Of a stretch of DNA of 50,217 bases, positions 7,470 to 14,896 are shown one piece after another. The position numbers and the translations under genes were made by a program. This DNA comes from Paenibacillus sp. PastM-3 (GTDB lineage Bacteria; Bacillota; Bacilli; Paenibacillales; Paenibacillaceae), in assembly GCF_029893965.1 (NCBI RefSeq), contig NZ_JARXXP010000032.1, positions 1 through 50,217 on the forward strand, written 5' to 3'. Position 1 is the first letter of the stretch, and the number at the start of each line of letters is the position of its first letter. Below the pieces are notes generated by a model. It had not been told where the DNA came from. It saw only the letters and a list, made by a program, of their open reading frames with translations, and did not search any database.

Positions 7470-9475
7470 CGTTCCAACCTCACCTCATCAATGTTAATCC
7501 AGCCGTTCCCGCCGGTTATAATAATTTCTGCCTGGTCTCCCTGTTTAAGAGCCACAGCCGGAAGCCGTATTTCATGATACGCATCTCCAGCCGTCAGCTC
7601 CGCTTCAGCCTGCATGCTGCCGTTCAGGAGCAGTCCGATCTTTCCTCCGCTGCCGCCGGCGCTTGCCATAACGGACAATGTATATTCTCCCGGCTCAGAC
7701 TGGACACTGAAGCTCTGGCTGACGGTTTTGTCCGCCCCTGCATCCAGATAGGCTAGTAGGCTCCCCGAGTACGGATTATTGCCGGCAACTCCCGTTCCCG
7801 CTGAAAACGTCCAGCCGCCAGGACCTTCCTCAAAGCCTCCGTTAATCAATTCAGTATTCACTTCAGTACTCAAGGGAACTCCCCCTGCAGCATAATCGCC
7901 GGTAATAATGACCGTATAGTTAGCAAACTGCTTCACCGTATAATATCCTGCAGCGGTTGCCGGTATCCCGGAATGATTGCTGACCACGTATGCTGAATTG
8001 GCTTCCAGCACATCATATCTGCCGAATCTGTATCTACCAAACGCTGCGACCTGCTGAAATGCACCTCCGGGATTAGAGTAAACGACCGAGTCCAGGAAGT
8101 CATGGGGGCTGATTCTCTCATAAAACAGGACGAAGATATAGGGCATATTGATTTCATCTGTTACGTAAATATTTCCGGTGGTATGCCCGGAAGCATACTG
8201 TATCGCGTCTCCGGCAGACTCGTAAAAGCTCGGGCCGATTCTGTCCGGATATTCACCGAAATATTCGCTGATAAACAGGCCGAACATGACTGTAAAGGCA
8301 GCAGCAGAAAGAATGGCAACCATTTTTATACGGGAATAGAGCCATATGAAGCCTGCTGCCGAGAGCATTACCAGCGGAATAAAAACAACGTTGATCCGGT
8401 TAATGTTTACAGTGGTGATAAAGGCCATAAGTACTGCTGACAGCAGCCAGAGCAGAATCATTCCCTGTTCCGCTCCCTTGCGCCGGTTCTTCCAGGCCGT
8501 ACTTACCATGACAATAAGCCCGATGAGCGCAAACGGCAGGCCAAGCGGATAAGCATAACCGTACCAGGATAAAGAGTTCCATGGCAGACCGTCGCTTCCG
8601 CTCCAGATAATAGAAAGGAATTCACGGAAATTCGCCGCAGCCGTCTGCAGCAGTTGTCCGCCAAAAACAGAGGAGATTTGTTCCACCCGCGGCATGGTAA
8701 GCTTAGGGACAGAAAACAGCGGCGTAGCGATCGCCTGCAGGCCCTCGTAATGATTAATTACTATAAATAATAATATGGGCAGGGACAGTAATACAAATAG
8801 CAGGGCATTCCACGCAAGCGTCCGCACTTTAAGCACCCTGCAATATAATAGAAGAATTGCCGTCCCCGCAGCAAACACAGGAACAAAGAAATAGGCAGTT
8901 CCGTATGCATATAAAGATAAAGCCAGTACAGCGGTAAAAGCATAAGTCCAGCGGAAATCGGCAGATTGAACCGAACGCATAAGGAAGTATACCGCAATCA
9001 AAATCAAAGTCGGGAATAAATTGGATTCCAGCGCCCACCTCGATATCATAATATGCCACGGGTTAATGGCTATAAAGAACATGGCAGCTATGCCTGCCGC
9101 TCTGGAAGGAAAAATCCGTTTCATTAATAAATAGAAGAAAACCATTCCGGCAAGTCCCATGATCACACTCAGCGCCCTCACCGACAGCGGAGTCAATCCG
9201 AACAACAGGATAAACGGCATGGACAGATAGGCATACAAAGCGTTTTGCCCGCTGCCCCAGGCAATCAGATGAACAGGCAGATGAATACCGTTACGGTCTA
9301 TTCCATAATGCAGAATAGCGTAAGCATCATAACCGATCGAAGCCTCATCCTGGTTCAAGCCGGGCGGAACCGAACCTATGTACACCATCCTTACAATTAC
9401 CCCGAGTATGAACAGCAGCAGCGGCCAGGGGTTGTTTTTGCAGGAATTAACCATTCTGTTTAGGATGCCGGACAA
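7466..9475 (-). CDS. GT39/ArnT-like membrane glycosyltransferase with C-terminal carbohydrate-binding-type module
   Basis: A 669-residue protein with about ten to twelve transmembrane helices and a GT-C fold. Asp in GLNQDEASIGYDAYAI, the first large periplasmic-side loop, fits the catalytic acidic residue of GT39/GT83 enzymes. The last 130 residues are soluble and start LINGGFEEGPGGWTF, the same CBM4/9-like opening seen at the N-terminus of the downstream fusion protein. It probably uses a polyprenyl-phosphate sugar to modify a surface polymer or protein. The start is TTG at 9475, seven bases after GAGGTG. First gene of the operon running to the sortase. Confidence 0.87.
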   Translation of the reverse strand: MSGILNRMVNSCKNNPWPLLLFILGVIVRMVYIGSVPPGLNQDEASIGYDAYAILHYGIDRNGIHLPVHLIAWGSGQNALYAYLSMPFILLFGLTPLSVRALSVIMGLAGMVFFYLLMKRIFPSRAAGIAAMFFIAINPWHIMISRWALESNLFPTLILIAVYFLMRSVQSADFRWTYAFTAVLALSLYAYGTAYFFVPVFAAGTAILLLYCRVLKVRTLAWNALLFVLLSLPILLFIVINHYEGLQAIATPLFSVPKLTMPRVEQISSVFGGQLLQTAAANFREFLSIIWSGSDGLPWNSLSWYGYAYPLGLPFALIGLIVMVSTAWKNRRKGAEQGMILLWLLSAVLMAFITTVNINRINVVFIPLVMLSAAGFIWLYSRIKMVAILSAAAFTVMFGLFISEYFGEYPDRIGPSFYESAGDAIQYASGHTTGNIYVTDEINMPYIFVLFYERISPHDFLDSVVYSNPGGAFQQVAAFGRYRFGRYDVLEANSAYVVSNHSGIPATAAGYYTVKQFANYTVIITGDYAAGGVPLSTEVNTELINGGFEEGPGGWTFSAGTGVAGNNPYSGSLLAYLDAGADKTVSQSFSVQSEPGEYTLSVMASAGGSGGKIGLLLNGSMQAEAELTAGDAYHEIRLPAVALKQGDQAEIIITGGNGWINIDEVRLER

Positions 9476-9494
9476 CTTACATCACCTCTTCAAC

Positions 9495-9523
9495 AATATA
9501 ATCTAAATATTGGATGATGGAAA
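9495..9523 (-). promoter_or_regulatory. weak promoter candidate for the glycosylation operon
   Basis: Minus strand TTTCCA (9518-9523) and TATATT (9495-9500) are 17 bases apart and lie just upstream of the GAGGTG site and TTG start. The -35 box is poor, so this may need an activator or may be fortuitous. Confidence 0.35.
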
Positions 9524-9585
9524 GACCGCAGCCGCGCTTTGTTCAGGAATGGGCCAAATAGAGCCGGAAAGCCGGAATAACAAGT

Positions 9586-9627
9586 AGAAACGGCTTAGCC
9601 GTCCTAAACAGGACGGTAGCCGTTTCT
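9586..9627. repeat. long GC-rich inverted repeat
   Basis: Arms AGAAACGGCT and AGCCGTTTCT continue into CCGTCCT/AGGACGG, giving a 17-bp stem with a two-base bulge and a short loop. There is no T-run on either side, so it does not look like a simple terminator. It lies between the pbuG terminator and the start of the glycosylation operon. Confidence 0.8.
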
Positions 9628-9632
9628 GCGAG

Positions 9633-9679
9633 AAATATAAGGATGATTTATAGCGTAAAACATATAAATCCTTATATTT
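9633..9679. repeat. AT-rich inverted repeat
   Basis: AAATATAAGGAT (9633-9644) is perfectly complementary to ATCCTTATATTT (9668-9679), and the pairing continues inward as TTTATA/TATAAA after a small bulge. It immediately follows the GC-rich inverted repeat, giving two adjacent hairpins. Confidence 0.7.
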
Positions 9680-9681
9680 AC

Positions 9682-9716
9682 AAAAAAACAGCCCCCTCAT
9701 CCCTGAAGGAGCTGTC
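9682..9716 (-). terminator. terminator of pbuG
   Basis: Minus strand stem CAGCTCCTTCA/TGAGGGGGCTG with a four-base loop followed by seven T, 28 bp after the pbuG stop codon. Confidence 0.9.
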
Positions 9717-9743
9717 ATGTTGTTCTATTAAATGGAGTTGTTC

Positions 9744-11144
9744 TTAGCCTGCGCTGCCGAAGAATACATAACGCATAACAATCAGAACCGCCAGTACCCA
9801 CATCATCCAGTGGATATCATATTTCTTTTTGCCGGCCAGGTTGGCTACACAAGCAAGGATTACATAAGTAACGATACCGAACGAGATTCCGTTAGCGATG
9901 TTGTAAGTGAACGGCATAATTGCAAAGGTCAGGAAGGCCGGAATAGCATAAACCATATCCTGAAAATCAATTTCGCGAATCGATTGGGCCATGAGCACAC
10001 CGACAACGATCAGAGCCGCTGCAGTAGCCGAACCTGGAATCAGGGCAACCACCGGAGCAAGAAACAGTGCGAGCAGGAAGCAGACACCTGTTGTTACGGC
10101 AGTAAGACCTGTACGTCCGCCTTCAGCGACACCGGCAGCACTTTCTACATAAGCAGTAGTAGTGGAAGTACCGAGCATTGCACCGCCTGTTACAGCGATC
10201 GCATCTACGAACATCGCGTTACCGACACGTCTCTTACCTTCTTCTTTGTTCTTCATAATGCCTGCACGTTCAGCAGTACCTACCAGTGTGCCGAAAGTAT
10301 CAAACAGCTCTACAAAAGTAAAGGTGGCGATTGCGGATACGATACCGGTGTGCATGATGCCGTCCCAGTCAAATTCCATGAAGTTCAGCTGGGTGAAATC
10401 CGGAACCCAAGGGGTTTGCGGACTGCTCAGCGAACCGAAATCAACAGCACCCATCAGAATAGCTACAAGCGTTGTACCAAGAATACCGAACAGAATTGCG
10501 CCGCGTACCTGCAGCACCATCAGGATAGCGATCAGCAGAAGGCCGATAATAACGAGCTGGACATTGGTGTTCTCAAGGCTGCCCATGTGAATGACTGTCT
10601 CGAAGGACAGAACGTCTGTAAACTTGTTAGCAGGAATGTCGCTTCCGGCTTCAACGCCGATCGTCATCAGTCCGCTGTTCTTGAGGCCAATAATGGTGAT
10701 GAACAGACCGATACCGACGGTAATCGCATGCTTGAGGCTGTCCGGAATTGCGGTAAGCAATATCTGCCGGACTCGGGTAACCGTAAGGAGAATGAAGATC
10801 AGACCGGAAATGAATACGGCGGTCAGCCCCATCTGCCAGGTGAACGGATGGTCGGTCGTCTGTGAAGCGAGTACTACGGAAGCAAAATATGCATTAAGGC
10901 CCATACCAGGTGCCAGCGCAACCGGGAAGTTAATGAACAATCCCATGGCAATCGTGAAAATACCTGCAGCCAGTGCTGTTGCCAGGAATACGGAATACCA
11001 GCCCATGTCAATGCGGCCAAAGGCGGTCAGCGTACCCGGGTTAACCGACAGGATGTAGGCCATTGCCATAAAGGTAGTAATACCGGCCATGATCTCTGTA
11101 CGTACGGTAGTGCCGTTTTCTTTCAATTTGAAAAAGCGGTTCAA
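9744..11144 (-). CDS. pbuG: guanine/hypoxanthine permease, AzgA-type NCS2 family
   Basis: A 466-residue inner-membrane transporter with the 14-helix NCS2 layout. The N-terminus RTEIMAGITTFMAMAYIL, followed by FPVALAPGMGLNAYFA, is diagnostic of the AzgA/PbuG branch that imports guanine, hypoxanthine or adenine by proton symport. The start is TTG at 11144, eight bases after GGGGGAG. The gene is monocistronic: a strong promoter, a guanine-type riboswitch and a PurR operator lie upstream, and an intrinsic terminator downstream. The guanine aptamer supports guanine or hypoxanthine as the substrate. In B. subtilis pbuG follows guaA directly; here an AT-rich island separates them. Confidence 0.93.
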   Translation of the reverse strand: MNRFFKLKENGTTVRTEIMAGITTFMAMAYILSVNPGTLTAFGRIDMGWYSVFLATALAAGIFTIAMGLFINFPVALAPGMGLNAYFASVVLASQTTDHPFTWQMGLTAVFISGLIFILLTVTRVRQILLTAIPDSLKHAITVGIGLFITIIGLKNSGLMTIGVEAGSDIPANKFTDVLSFETVIHMGSLENTNVQLVIIGLLLIAILMVLQVRGAILFGILGTTLVAILMGAVDFGSLSSPQTPWVPDFTQLNFMEFDWDGIMHTGIVSAIATFTFVELFDTFGTLVGTAERAGIMKNKEEGKRRVGNAMFVDAIAVTGGAMLGTSTTTAYVESAAGVAEGGRTGLTAVTTGVCFLLALFLAPVVALIPGSATAAALIVVGVLMAQSIREIDFQDMVYAIPAFLTFAIMPFTYNIANGISFGIVTYVILACVANLAGKKKYDIHWMMWVLAVLIVMRYVFFGSAG

Positions 11145-11186
11145 TTGTTTCTCCCCCTAAGGTGTATGTTGTGTATGAGCCCACAG

Positions 11187-11213
11187 AAAAGCCGGCATCT
11201 GATCGATACCGGC
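11187..11213 (-). terminator. candidate riboswitch expression-platform hairpin
   Basis: Minus strand GCCGGTATC and GATGCCGGC form a nine-pair stem with one G-U pair and a five-base loop, followed by TTTT. It lies between the guanine aptamer and pbuG and is the best candidate for the off-state terminator. The T-run is short and no clear anti-terminator was traced. Confidence 0.5.
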
Positions 11214-11285
11214 CCGAAAAAAGAGAAGGTCCCTCATCTCCCTCCAGCCTCACAGCCTAAGGTTCTTATGGAATCGCTCTTTTTA

Positions 11286-11350
11286 ATCGTAGCCAGGTCC
11301 TTACGGTGACCTCGTAGAAACTTCCAGGCCAATCCCCGGAATTATACGAA
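11286..11350 (-). promoter_or_regulatory. guanine-type purine riboswitch aptamer
   Basis: Minus strand shows the purine aptamer landmarks in order: P1 strand with TATAAT, GGATT, GGCC, AAGTTTCTAC, CACCGTAA in the L3 loop, and a closing CTACGA that pairs back to TCGTA. The base at the specificity position in J3/1 (first base of CTACG) is C, which in this class selects guanine or hypoxanthine over adenine. It controls pbuG directly downstream. Confidence 0.93.
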
Positions 11351-11375
11351 TAATTTTGTTGCTCAACGCTTATTT

Positions 11376-11405
11376 ATTTTAGGTGGAACTCACATGACTT
11401 GTCAA
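11376..11405 (-). promoter_or_regulatory. pbuG promoter
   Basis: Minus strand consensus TTGACA (11400-11405) and TAAAAT (11376-11381) with an 18-base spacer. Transcription would start about 20 bp before the riboswitch. Confidence 0.85.
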
Positions 11406-11409
11406 TGGT

Positions 11410-11454
11410 AAATACGAACATTGGACGTAATGTTTTTGTTATTGTTCGTAAATT
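11410..11454. promoter_or_regulatory. PurR operator (paired PurBoxes)
   Basis: Two inverted boxes, AAATACGAACATT (11410-11422) and the reverse complement of AATTTACGAACAAT (11441-11454), are separated by 18 bases. They match the Firmicute PurR consensus AWWWCCGAACWWT with one C-to-A change in each, in the usual inverted pair layout. They abut the pbuG -35 box, so PurR bound here would repress initiation when PRPP is low. Confidence 0.8.
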
Positions 11455-11616
11455 AGGCGTTTTTATGAATGTGTTGAACTTCCGCTGTAAACAAATAATT
11501 TGACTTAGAGAACCATTGAATTTTTTTAGGCTAAGAAGAGATGTTTAATATAGGGGAGTAAAGAGTCTATTGCTAGGCTTGAATGAGGAAGGAGAGTCCC
11601 TTCTAAATGGATGACT

Positions 11617-11645
11617 AAAAAAGAGCCTCCCAGTTGAAGGAAGCT
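11617..11645 (-). terminator. terminator of the toxin-antitoxin-chaperone island
   Basis: Minus strand stem AGCTTCC/GGGAGGCT with a six-base loop, then six T, ten bases after the stop codon of the SecB-like gene. Confidence 0.8.
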
Positions 11646-11654
11646 TAATTTGGG

Positions 11655-12026
11655 CTATTTTGTAGTGTTTATAGTGGGTAATAATATGGATGTTTCGGAG
11701 TCCAAAACAGAGACCATCGAAACAATACTTCTAACATATGGGTATAGCATAGCCGTACCATTTTGTGCTAAAAACTGTTTTATTTTCTCGATTTCCAAGC
11801 TCTCATCTATTAAAAACAATCCTCTTACCTTGACATTAATCTCCCTCTGATTAACCGGGTCCGAAATGGAAACATCAATTTCCACTTTACCTGCTTCATG
11901 TTGTTCAGAAATCCCAATTGATACTTCTGTAGAAATATTGGCATCTTCTATACTTGGTTCATCAAGTTTTTTGTAGTCAATACTTAATATTTCATACTTT
12001 TCAAATGAAATTACAGGTTTATTCAT
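11655..12026 (-). CDS. SecB-like chaperone of a toxin-antitoxin-chaperone module
   Basis: A 123-residue soluble protein. The second half, with RGLFLID, QNGTAMLYPYVRSIVSMVS and ILLPTIN, follows the SecB pattern in which a Leu/Phe-Pro-Tyr-x-Arg helix is followed by a Leu-Pro-x-Ile-Asn end. Firmicutes generally lack a housekeeping SecB, and solitary SecB-like proteins next to a toxin pair are known TAC chaperones (Rv1957 in M. tuberculosis, CmdC in E. coli). Here it is the last of three closely spaced genes after an ADP-ribosyltransferase-like protein, so its likely job is to fold or protect the antitoxin encoded just upstream. An AGGGAG site lies nine bases before the ATG. Base composition is much richer in A+T than the flanking purine genes, which suggests horizontal transfer. 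Confidence 0.82.
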   Translation of the reverse strand: MNKPVISFEKYEILSIDYKKLDEPSIEDANISTEVSIGISEQHEAGKVEIDVSISDPVNQREINVKVRGLFLIDESLEIEKIKQFLAQNGTAMLYPYVRSIVSMVSVLDSETSILLPTINTTK

Positions 12027-12042
12027 AACATTATCTCCCTAC

Positions 12043-12507
12043 TTATATGGCTAACGCTAAATCTGATCTTTCAGAACTTGCTTTTGTTTCCTTCGATACA
12101 GCTTCTTGAAAAGAATAAACATAATGTCCTTCTAACGCTTTAGGTTCTTTATTATAAACATGTAACCACGGTGCCCAAGTACGTTCATTCATTGGACTAA
12201 TGTATATAAATTGAGACCCCAAATCATTAACCACTTTGTTTTCAGAATAAGTCGGAGTATTTGTAGAATATTGAATCCCAGAATACTCCTTAGATTTCTC
12301 TCCCTGAACAATCGCCTCAGAATTTATGGCTTTTTTAAGAACTCGGTTTTTCAATATTCTTGTTACCCTTTCTTCGACTTTTGATCTAATAACAGAATCC
12401 GCATCAAGGATTATTTGAATCTCATCTTTACAATCTTCGAATACCGGATAGAAGACAGTGTTGATTACGTTATCAAAACCACTTTTTTCATTTTTTGTTA
12501 TAGTCAT
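12043..12507 (-). CDS. putative chaperone-dependent antitoxin (unrecognised family)
   Basis: A 154-residue soluble protein that I do not recognise by sequence. The N-terminal half is charged and probably helical (about residues 10-65). The C-terminal half has an aromatic stretch, QFIYISPMNERTWAPWLHVY, and ends in a small-residue hydrophobic tail (LALAI), which could be the aggregation-prone addiction tail that TAC chaperones bind. Its role is inferred only from position: it lies between the ADP-ribosyltransferase-like gene (19-bp gap) and the SecB-like gene (16-bp gap), matching the toxin-antitoxin-chaperone order of CmdTAC. A perfect GGAGG site lies seven bases before the ATG. No DNA-binding motif is visible, so transcriptional autoregulation is uncertain. 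Confidence 0.62.
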   Translation of the reverse strand: MTITKNEKSGFDNVINTVFYPVFEDCKDEIQIILDADSVIRSKVEERVTRILKNRVLKKAINSEAIVQGEKSKEYSGIQYSTNTPTYSENKVVNDLGSQFIYISPMNERTWAPWLHVYNKEPKALEGHYVYSFQEAVSKETKASSERSDLALAI

Positions 12508-12526
12508 AAATAAACCTCCAATGCAG

Positions 12527-13177
12527 CTATATCACTTTAAACTCCTCTAAAAAATGTCCGTCCTTTAAACAATAGTAAACATCATAATACAAGTTTGGTA
12601 GCTTACCTTTTTTATAAATACCTCTGATCAATTTAATTTTGTTATTTTGTATTAAGTTATACAAGTCAACTGCAACACCGCCTAAAAATTGTTTCCCTTC
12701 AAATAAATTCTCTAGATTAGCTAAAATTGCTTCTTGAACATATACATATGAAGATAACTCCTGTTCAGAAAGATCTTCTCTCTCCTCTAAGTATTCCTCA
12801 AGCTTTTTATCTAACGTCGTCCTTATCTCCATTATGTCACTATAACTAAAAAAATCAAAAATATTTTCTTCCGGTATTTCTTTGAGGCTTACAGATAAGG
12901 CGGTACAATCCATTAATTGATGCTTAGGTTTCCCATATCTTGTACACCAACTTATAGCTTCTCGCTTGTTAAATTTATCAAATAAATAAATCCCTTTACC
13001 AAGCCATTTAACAGGGTTATAATTCCCATCCTCGTCCAAAAATCCCTTGGGTATACTTCCTGCATTTTCTTTAATTGCATGTTTAATATAATCTTGTACG
13101 CTAAAGGGACTTTCGTTTAATGAAGTCGCTTTAATAATTTCAGCATTTTGTTTAGTGGTTCCGTGAAAAAAACGCAT
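12527..13177 (-). CDS. ADP-ribosyltransferase-like toxin of a TAC module
   Basis: A 216-residue soluble protein. The N-terminus FFHGTT (His5) and GKGIYLF (Tyr64), followed by REAISWC, reproduce the first two NAD-binding landmarks of the His-Tyr-Glu (PARP/DUF3990-like) ADP-ribosyltransferases, including the usual Ala-x-x-Trp a few residues after the Tyr. The third catalytic residue cannot be assigned by eye. The start is the ATG at 13177 with GGGAG nine bases upstream. An in-frame TTG at 13222 is rejected because it sits at or before the expected transcription start. Followed by the putative antitoxin and a SecB-like chaperone, it most probably modifies a host molecule during phage infection; E. 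coli CmdT modifies mRNA. Target specificity cannot be read from the sequence. Confidence 0.75.
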   Translation of the reverse strand: MRFFHGTTKQNAEIIKATSLNESPFSVQDYIKHAIKENAGSIPKGFLDEDGNYNPVKWLGKGIYLFDKFNKREAISWCTRYGKPKHQLMDCTALSVSLKEIPEENIFDFFSYSDIMEIRTTLDKKLEEYLEEREDLSEQELSSYVYVQEAILANLENLFEGKQFLGGVAVDLYNLIQNNKIKLIRGIYKKGKLPNLYYDVYYCLKDGHFLEEFKVI

Positions 13178-13223
13178 TATAACTACTCCCAGTATATGAT
13201 AAAATGTTTTTCCTGACTCCAAT

Positions 13224-13252
13224 ATTTTACCATTATTTCAAACCATAAGTAA
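13224..13252 (-). promoter_or_regulatory. promoter of the TAC operon
   Basis: Minus strand TTACTT (13247-13252) and TAAAAT (13224-13229) with a 17-base spacer. Transcription would start near 13217, leaving a 40-base leader before the ATG at 13177. Confidence 0.6.
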
Positions 13253-13275
13253 CCCTAGTCTGAGTGTGAATAATA

Positions 13276-13316
13276 TAAAAAGCTTGGAGAACCTAAATTT
13301 CTAGGATCACCAAGCT
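13276..13316 (-). terminator. guaA terminator
   Basis: Minus strand AGCTTGG and CCAAGCT enclose a further imperfect CCTA/TAGG stem, followed by TTTTTATATT. It lies 15 bp after the guaA stop codon. Confidence 0.85.
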
Positions 13317-13330
13317 CAAGTACTTCCGAT

Positions 13331-14869
13331 CTATTCCCACTCGATTGTTGCAGGCGGTTTGGAAGTTACGTCATACACGATGCGGTTAACGTTGTCGACT
13401 TCGTTGACGATGCGGACGGAGATTTTCTCAAGTACATCCCATGGGATACGGGCCCAGTCTGCAGTCATACCGTCGATGGAAGTAACGGCACGGATACCTA
13501 CGGTGTAGGAATAAGTACGCTCATCCCCCATAACCCCCACGCTCTTCATGTTCGGAAGTGCAGTGAAATACTGCCAGATTTCACGGTCCAGACCGGCTTT
13601 GGCGATTTCCTCGCGCAGAATGTAGTCGGAATCACGAACGATCTGCAGCTTCTCCTCCGTAACTTCACCCAGTACACGGATAGCAAGTCCCGGACCCGGG
13701 AACGGCTGGCGCCATACGATCGCATGAGGCATACCCAGCTCTTCACCCAGCTTGCGGACTTCATCCTTGAACAGGGTATTCAGCGGCTCGATCAGGCTGA
13801 ACTTCATGTCTTCCGGCAGACCGCCGACATTGTGATGCGACTTGATGGTCTGGGCAGTTGCTGTTCCGCTCTCTACGATATCTGTGTACAGTGTACCTTG
13901 AGCCAGGAAAGCAAAGTCGCCCAGCTTGGCCGATTCTTCGTCAAAGCAATAGATGAACTCGTTGCCGATGATCTTGCGCTTCTGTTCAGGATCGGATACG
14001 CCGGCCAGCTTGCCGAGGAAGCGGTCACGTGCGTCGATCTTGATAACGTTAATATCAAATTTGCCGACAAAGGTTTCCATTACGCTCTCAGCTTCACCTT
14101 TGCGCAGCAGGCCGTGGTCGATAAACATACAGGTCAACTGATCGCCGATTGCGCGGTGAATCAGCATGGCTACAACGGAGGAATCTACACCGCCGCTAAG
14201 TGCGCACAGTACTTTTTTGTCGCCGACTTTATCCTGGATATCCTTAATGGCATCCTCGATGAAGGATTCCATCGTCCAGTTGCCTTCGCAGCCGCACACC
14301 TCATACAGGAAGTTAGAAATCATCTCGTTGCCGTTCACGGAGTGGCGCACTTCCGGATGGAACTGTACCGCGTAGAACTTCTTCTCGTCATTGCTCATTG
14401 CCGCAATCGGAGCACTCTCTGTACCGGCATCCAGCTTAAATCCGCCCGGAAGCTCAACTACGTGGTCACCATGGCTCATCCATACGGTCTGGCTGCCGTC
14501 AAGACCTGCGGCAAGCACCGAGCCAGGCTGGAAGTCTACGTCTGCTTTGCCGTATTCACGTTTGGCTGCACGTTCTACTCTTCCGCCCTGCTGATGTGCC
14601 ATCAGCTGCATGCCGTAGCAAATCCCGAAAATCGGCAGGCCCAGCTCATATACCGCCGGATCTACATGCGGAGCATCCTCAGCATATACACTGCTTGGAC
14701 CGCCGGAGAAAACAATCCCCTTAGGTGAAAGTGCCTTAATCTTCTCTACTGGCGTATTGTACGGCAGAAGCTCGCTGTATACCCCCAGGTCCCGGATTCT
14801 GCGCGCGATAAGTTGGTTATACTGTCCTCCAAAATCGAGAACGACGATAATTTCATTTGGCTTGTTCAT
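13331..14869 (-). CDS. guaA: GMP synthase (glutamine-hydrolysing)
   Basis: A 512-residue cytosolic enzyme that converts XMP to GMP with glutamine and ATP. The N-terminal class I amidotransferase domain (about 7-200) has Cys84 in GICYGMQ and the His-Pro-Glu of AVQFHPEV. The ATP pyrophosphatase domain has the P-loop LSGGVDSSVV. The C-terminal dimerisation domain ends in the family's invariant RIVYDVTSKPPATIEWE. Length is normal. The start is the ATG at 14869 with GGGAGG upstream; the open frame extends further but has no second site. A consensus promoter precedes it and a terminator follows, so it is monocistronic. The neighbouring TAC island and pbuG lie downstream on the same strand. Confidence 0.97.
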   Translation of the reverse strand: MNKPNEIIVVLDFGGQYNQLIARRIRDLGVYSELLPYNTPVEKIKALSPKGIVFSGGPSSVYAEDAPHVDPAVYELGLPIFGICYGMQLMAHQQGGRVERAAKREYGKADVDFQPGSVLAAGLDGSQTVWMSHGDHVVELPGGFKLDAGTESAPIAAMSNDEKKFYAVQFHPEVRHSVNGNEMISNFLYEVCGCEGNWTMESFIEDAIKDIQDKVGDKKVLCALSGGVDSSVVAMLIHRAIGDQLTCMFIDHGLLRKGEAESVMETFVGKFDINVIKIDARDRFLGKLAGVSDPEQKRKIIGNEFIYCFDEESAKLGDFAFLAQGTLYTDIVESGTATAQTIKSHHNVGGLPEDMKFSLIEPLNTLFKDEVRKLGEELGMPHAIVWRQPFPGPGLAIRVLGEVTEEKLQIVRDSDYILREEIAKAGLDREIWQYFTALPNMKSVGVMGDERTYSYTVGIRAVTSIDGMTADWARIPWDVLEKISVRIVNEVDNVNRIVYDVTSKPPATIEWE

Positions 14870-14896
14870 TACGTGCCTCCCTTGATTATTGGATTC

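Noticed and set aside
9586..9627. GC-rich inverted repeat considered as a pbuG terminator
   Set aside because: There is no T-run after it on either strand, and a proper terminator lies at 9682-9716.
9732..10865. Open frame (377 codons) on the plus strand opposite pbuG
   Set aside because: It is antisense to pbuG and its Cys/His/Gln-rich composition is not protein-like.
11286..11350. Adenine-specific riboswitch
   Set aside because: The specificity base in J3/1 is C, which selects guanine; adenine aptamers have U.
13178..13222. Upstream in-frame TTG start for the ART-like gene
   Set aside because: It falls at or before the expected transcription start near 13217 and has no ribosome binding site, whereas the ATG at 13177 has GGGAG nine bases upstream.
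13724..14728. Open frame (334 codons) on the plus strand opposite guaA
   Set aside because: It is antisense to guaA with no start signal or domain.
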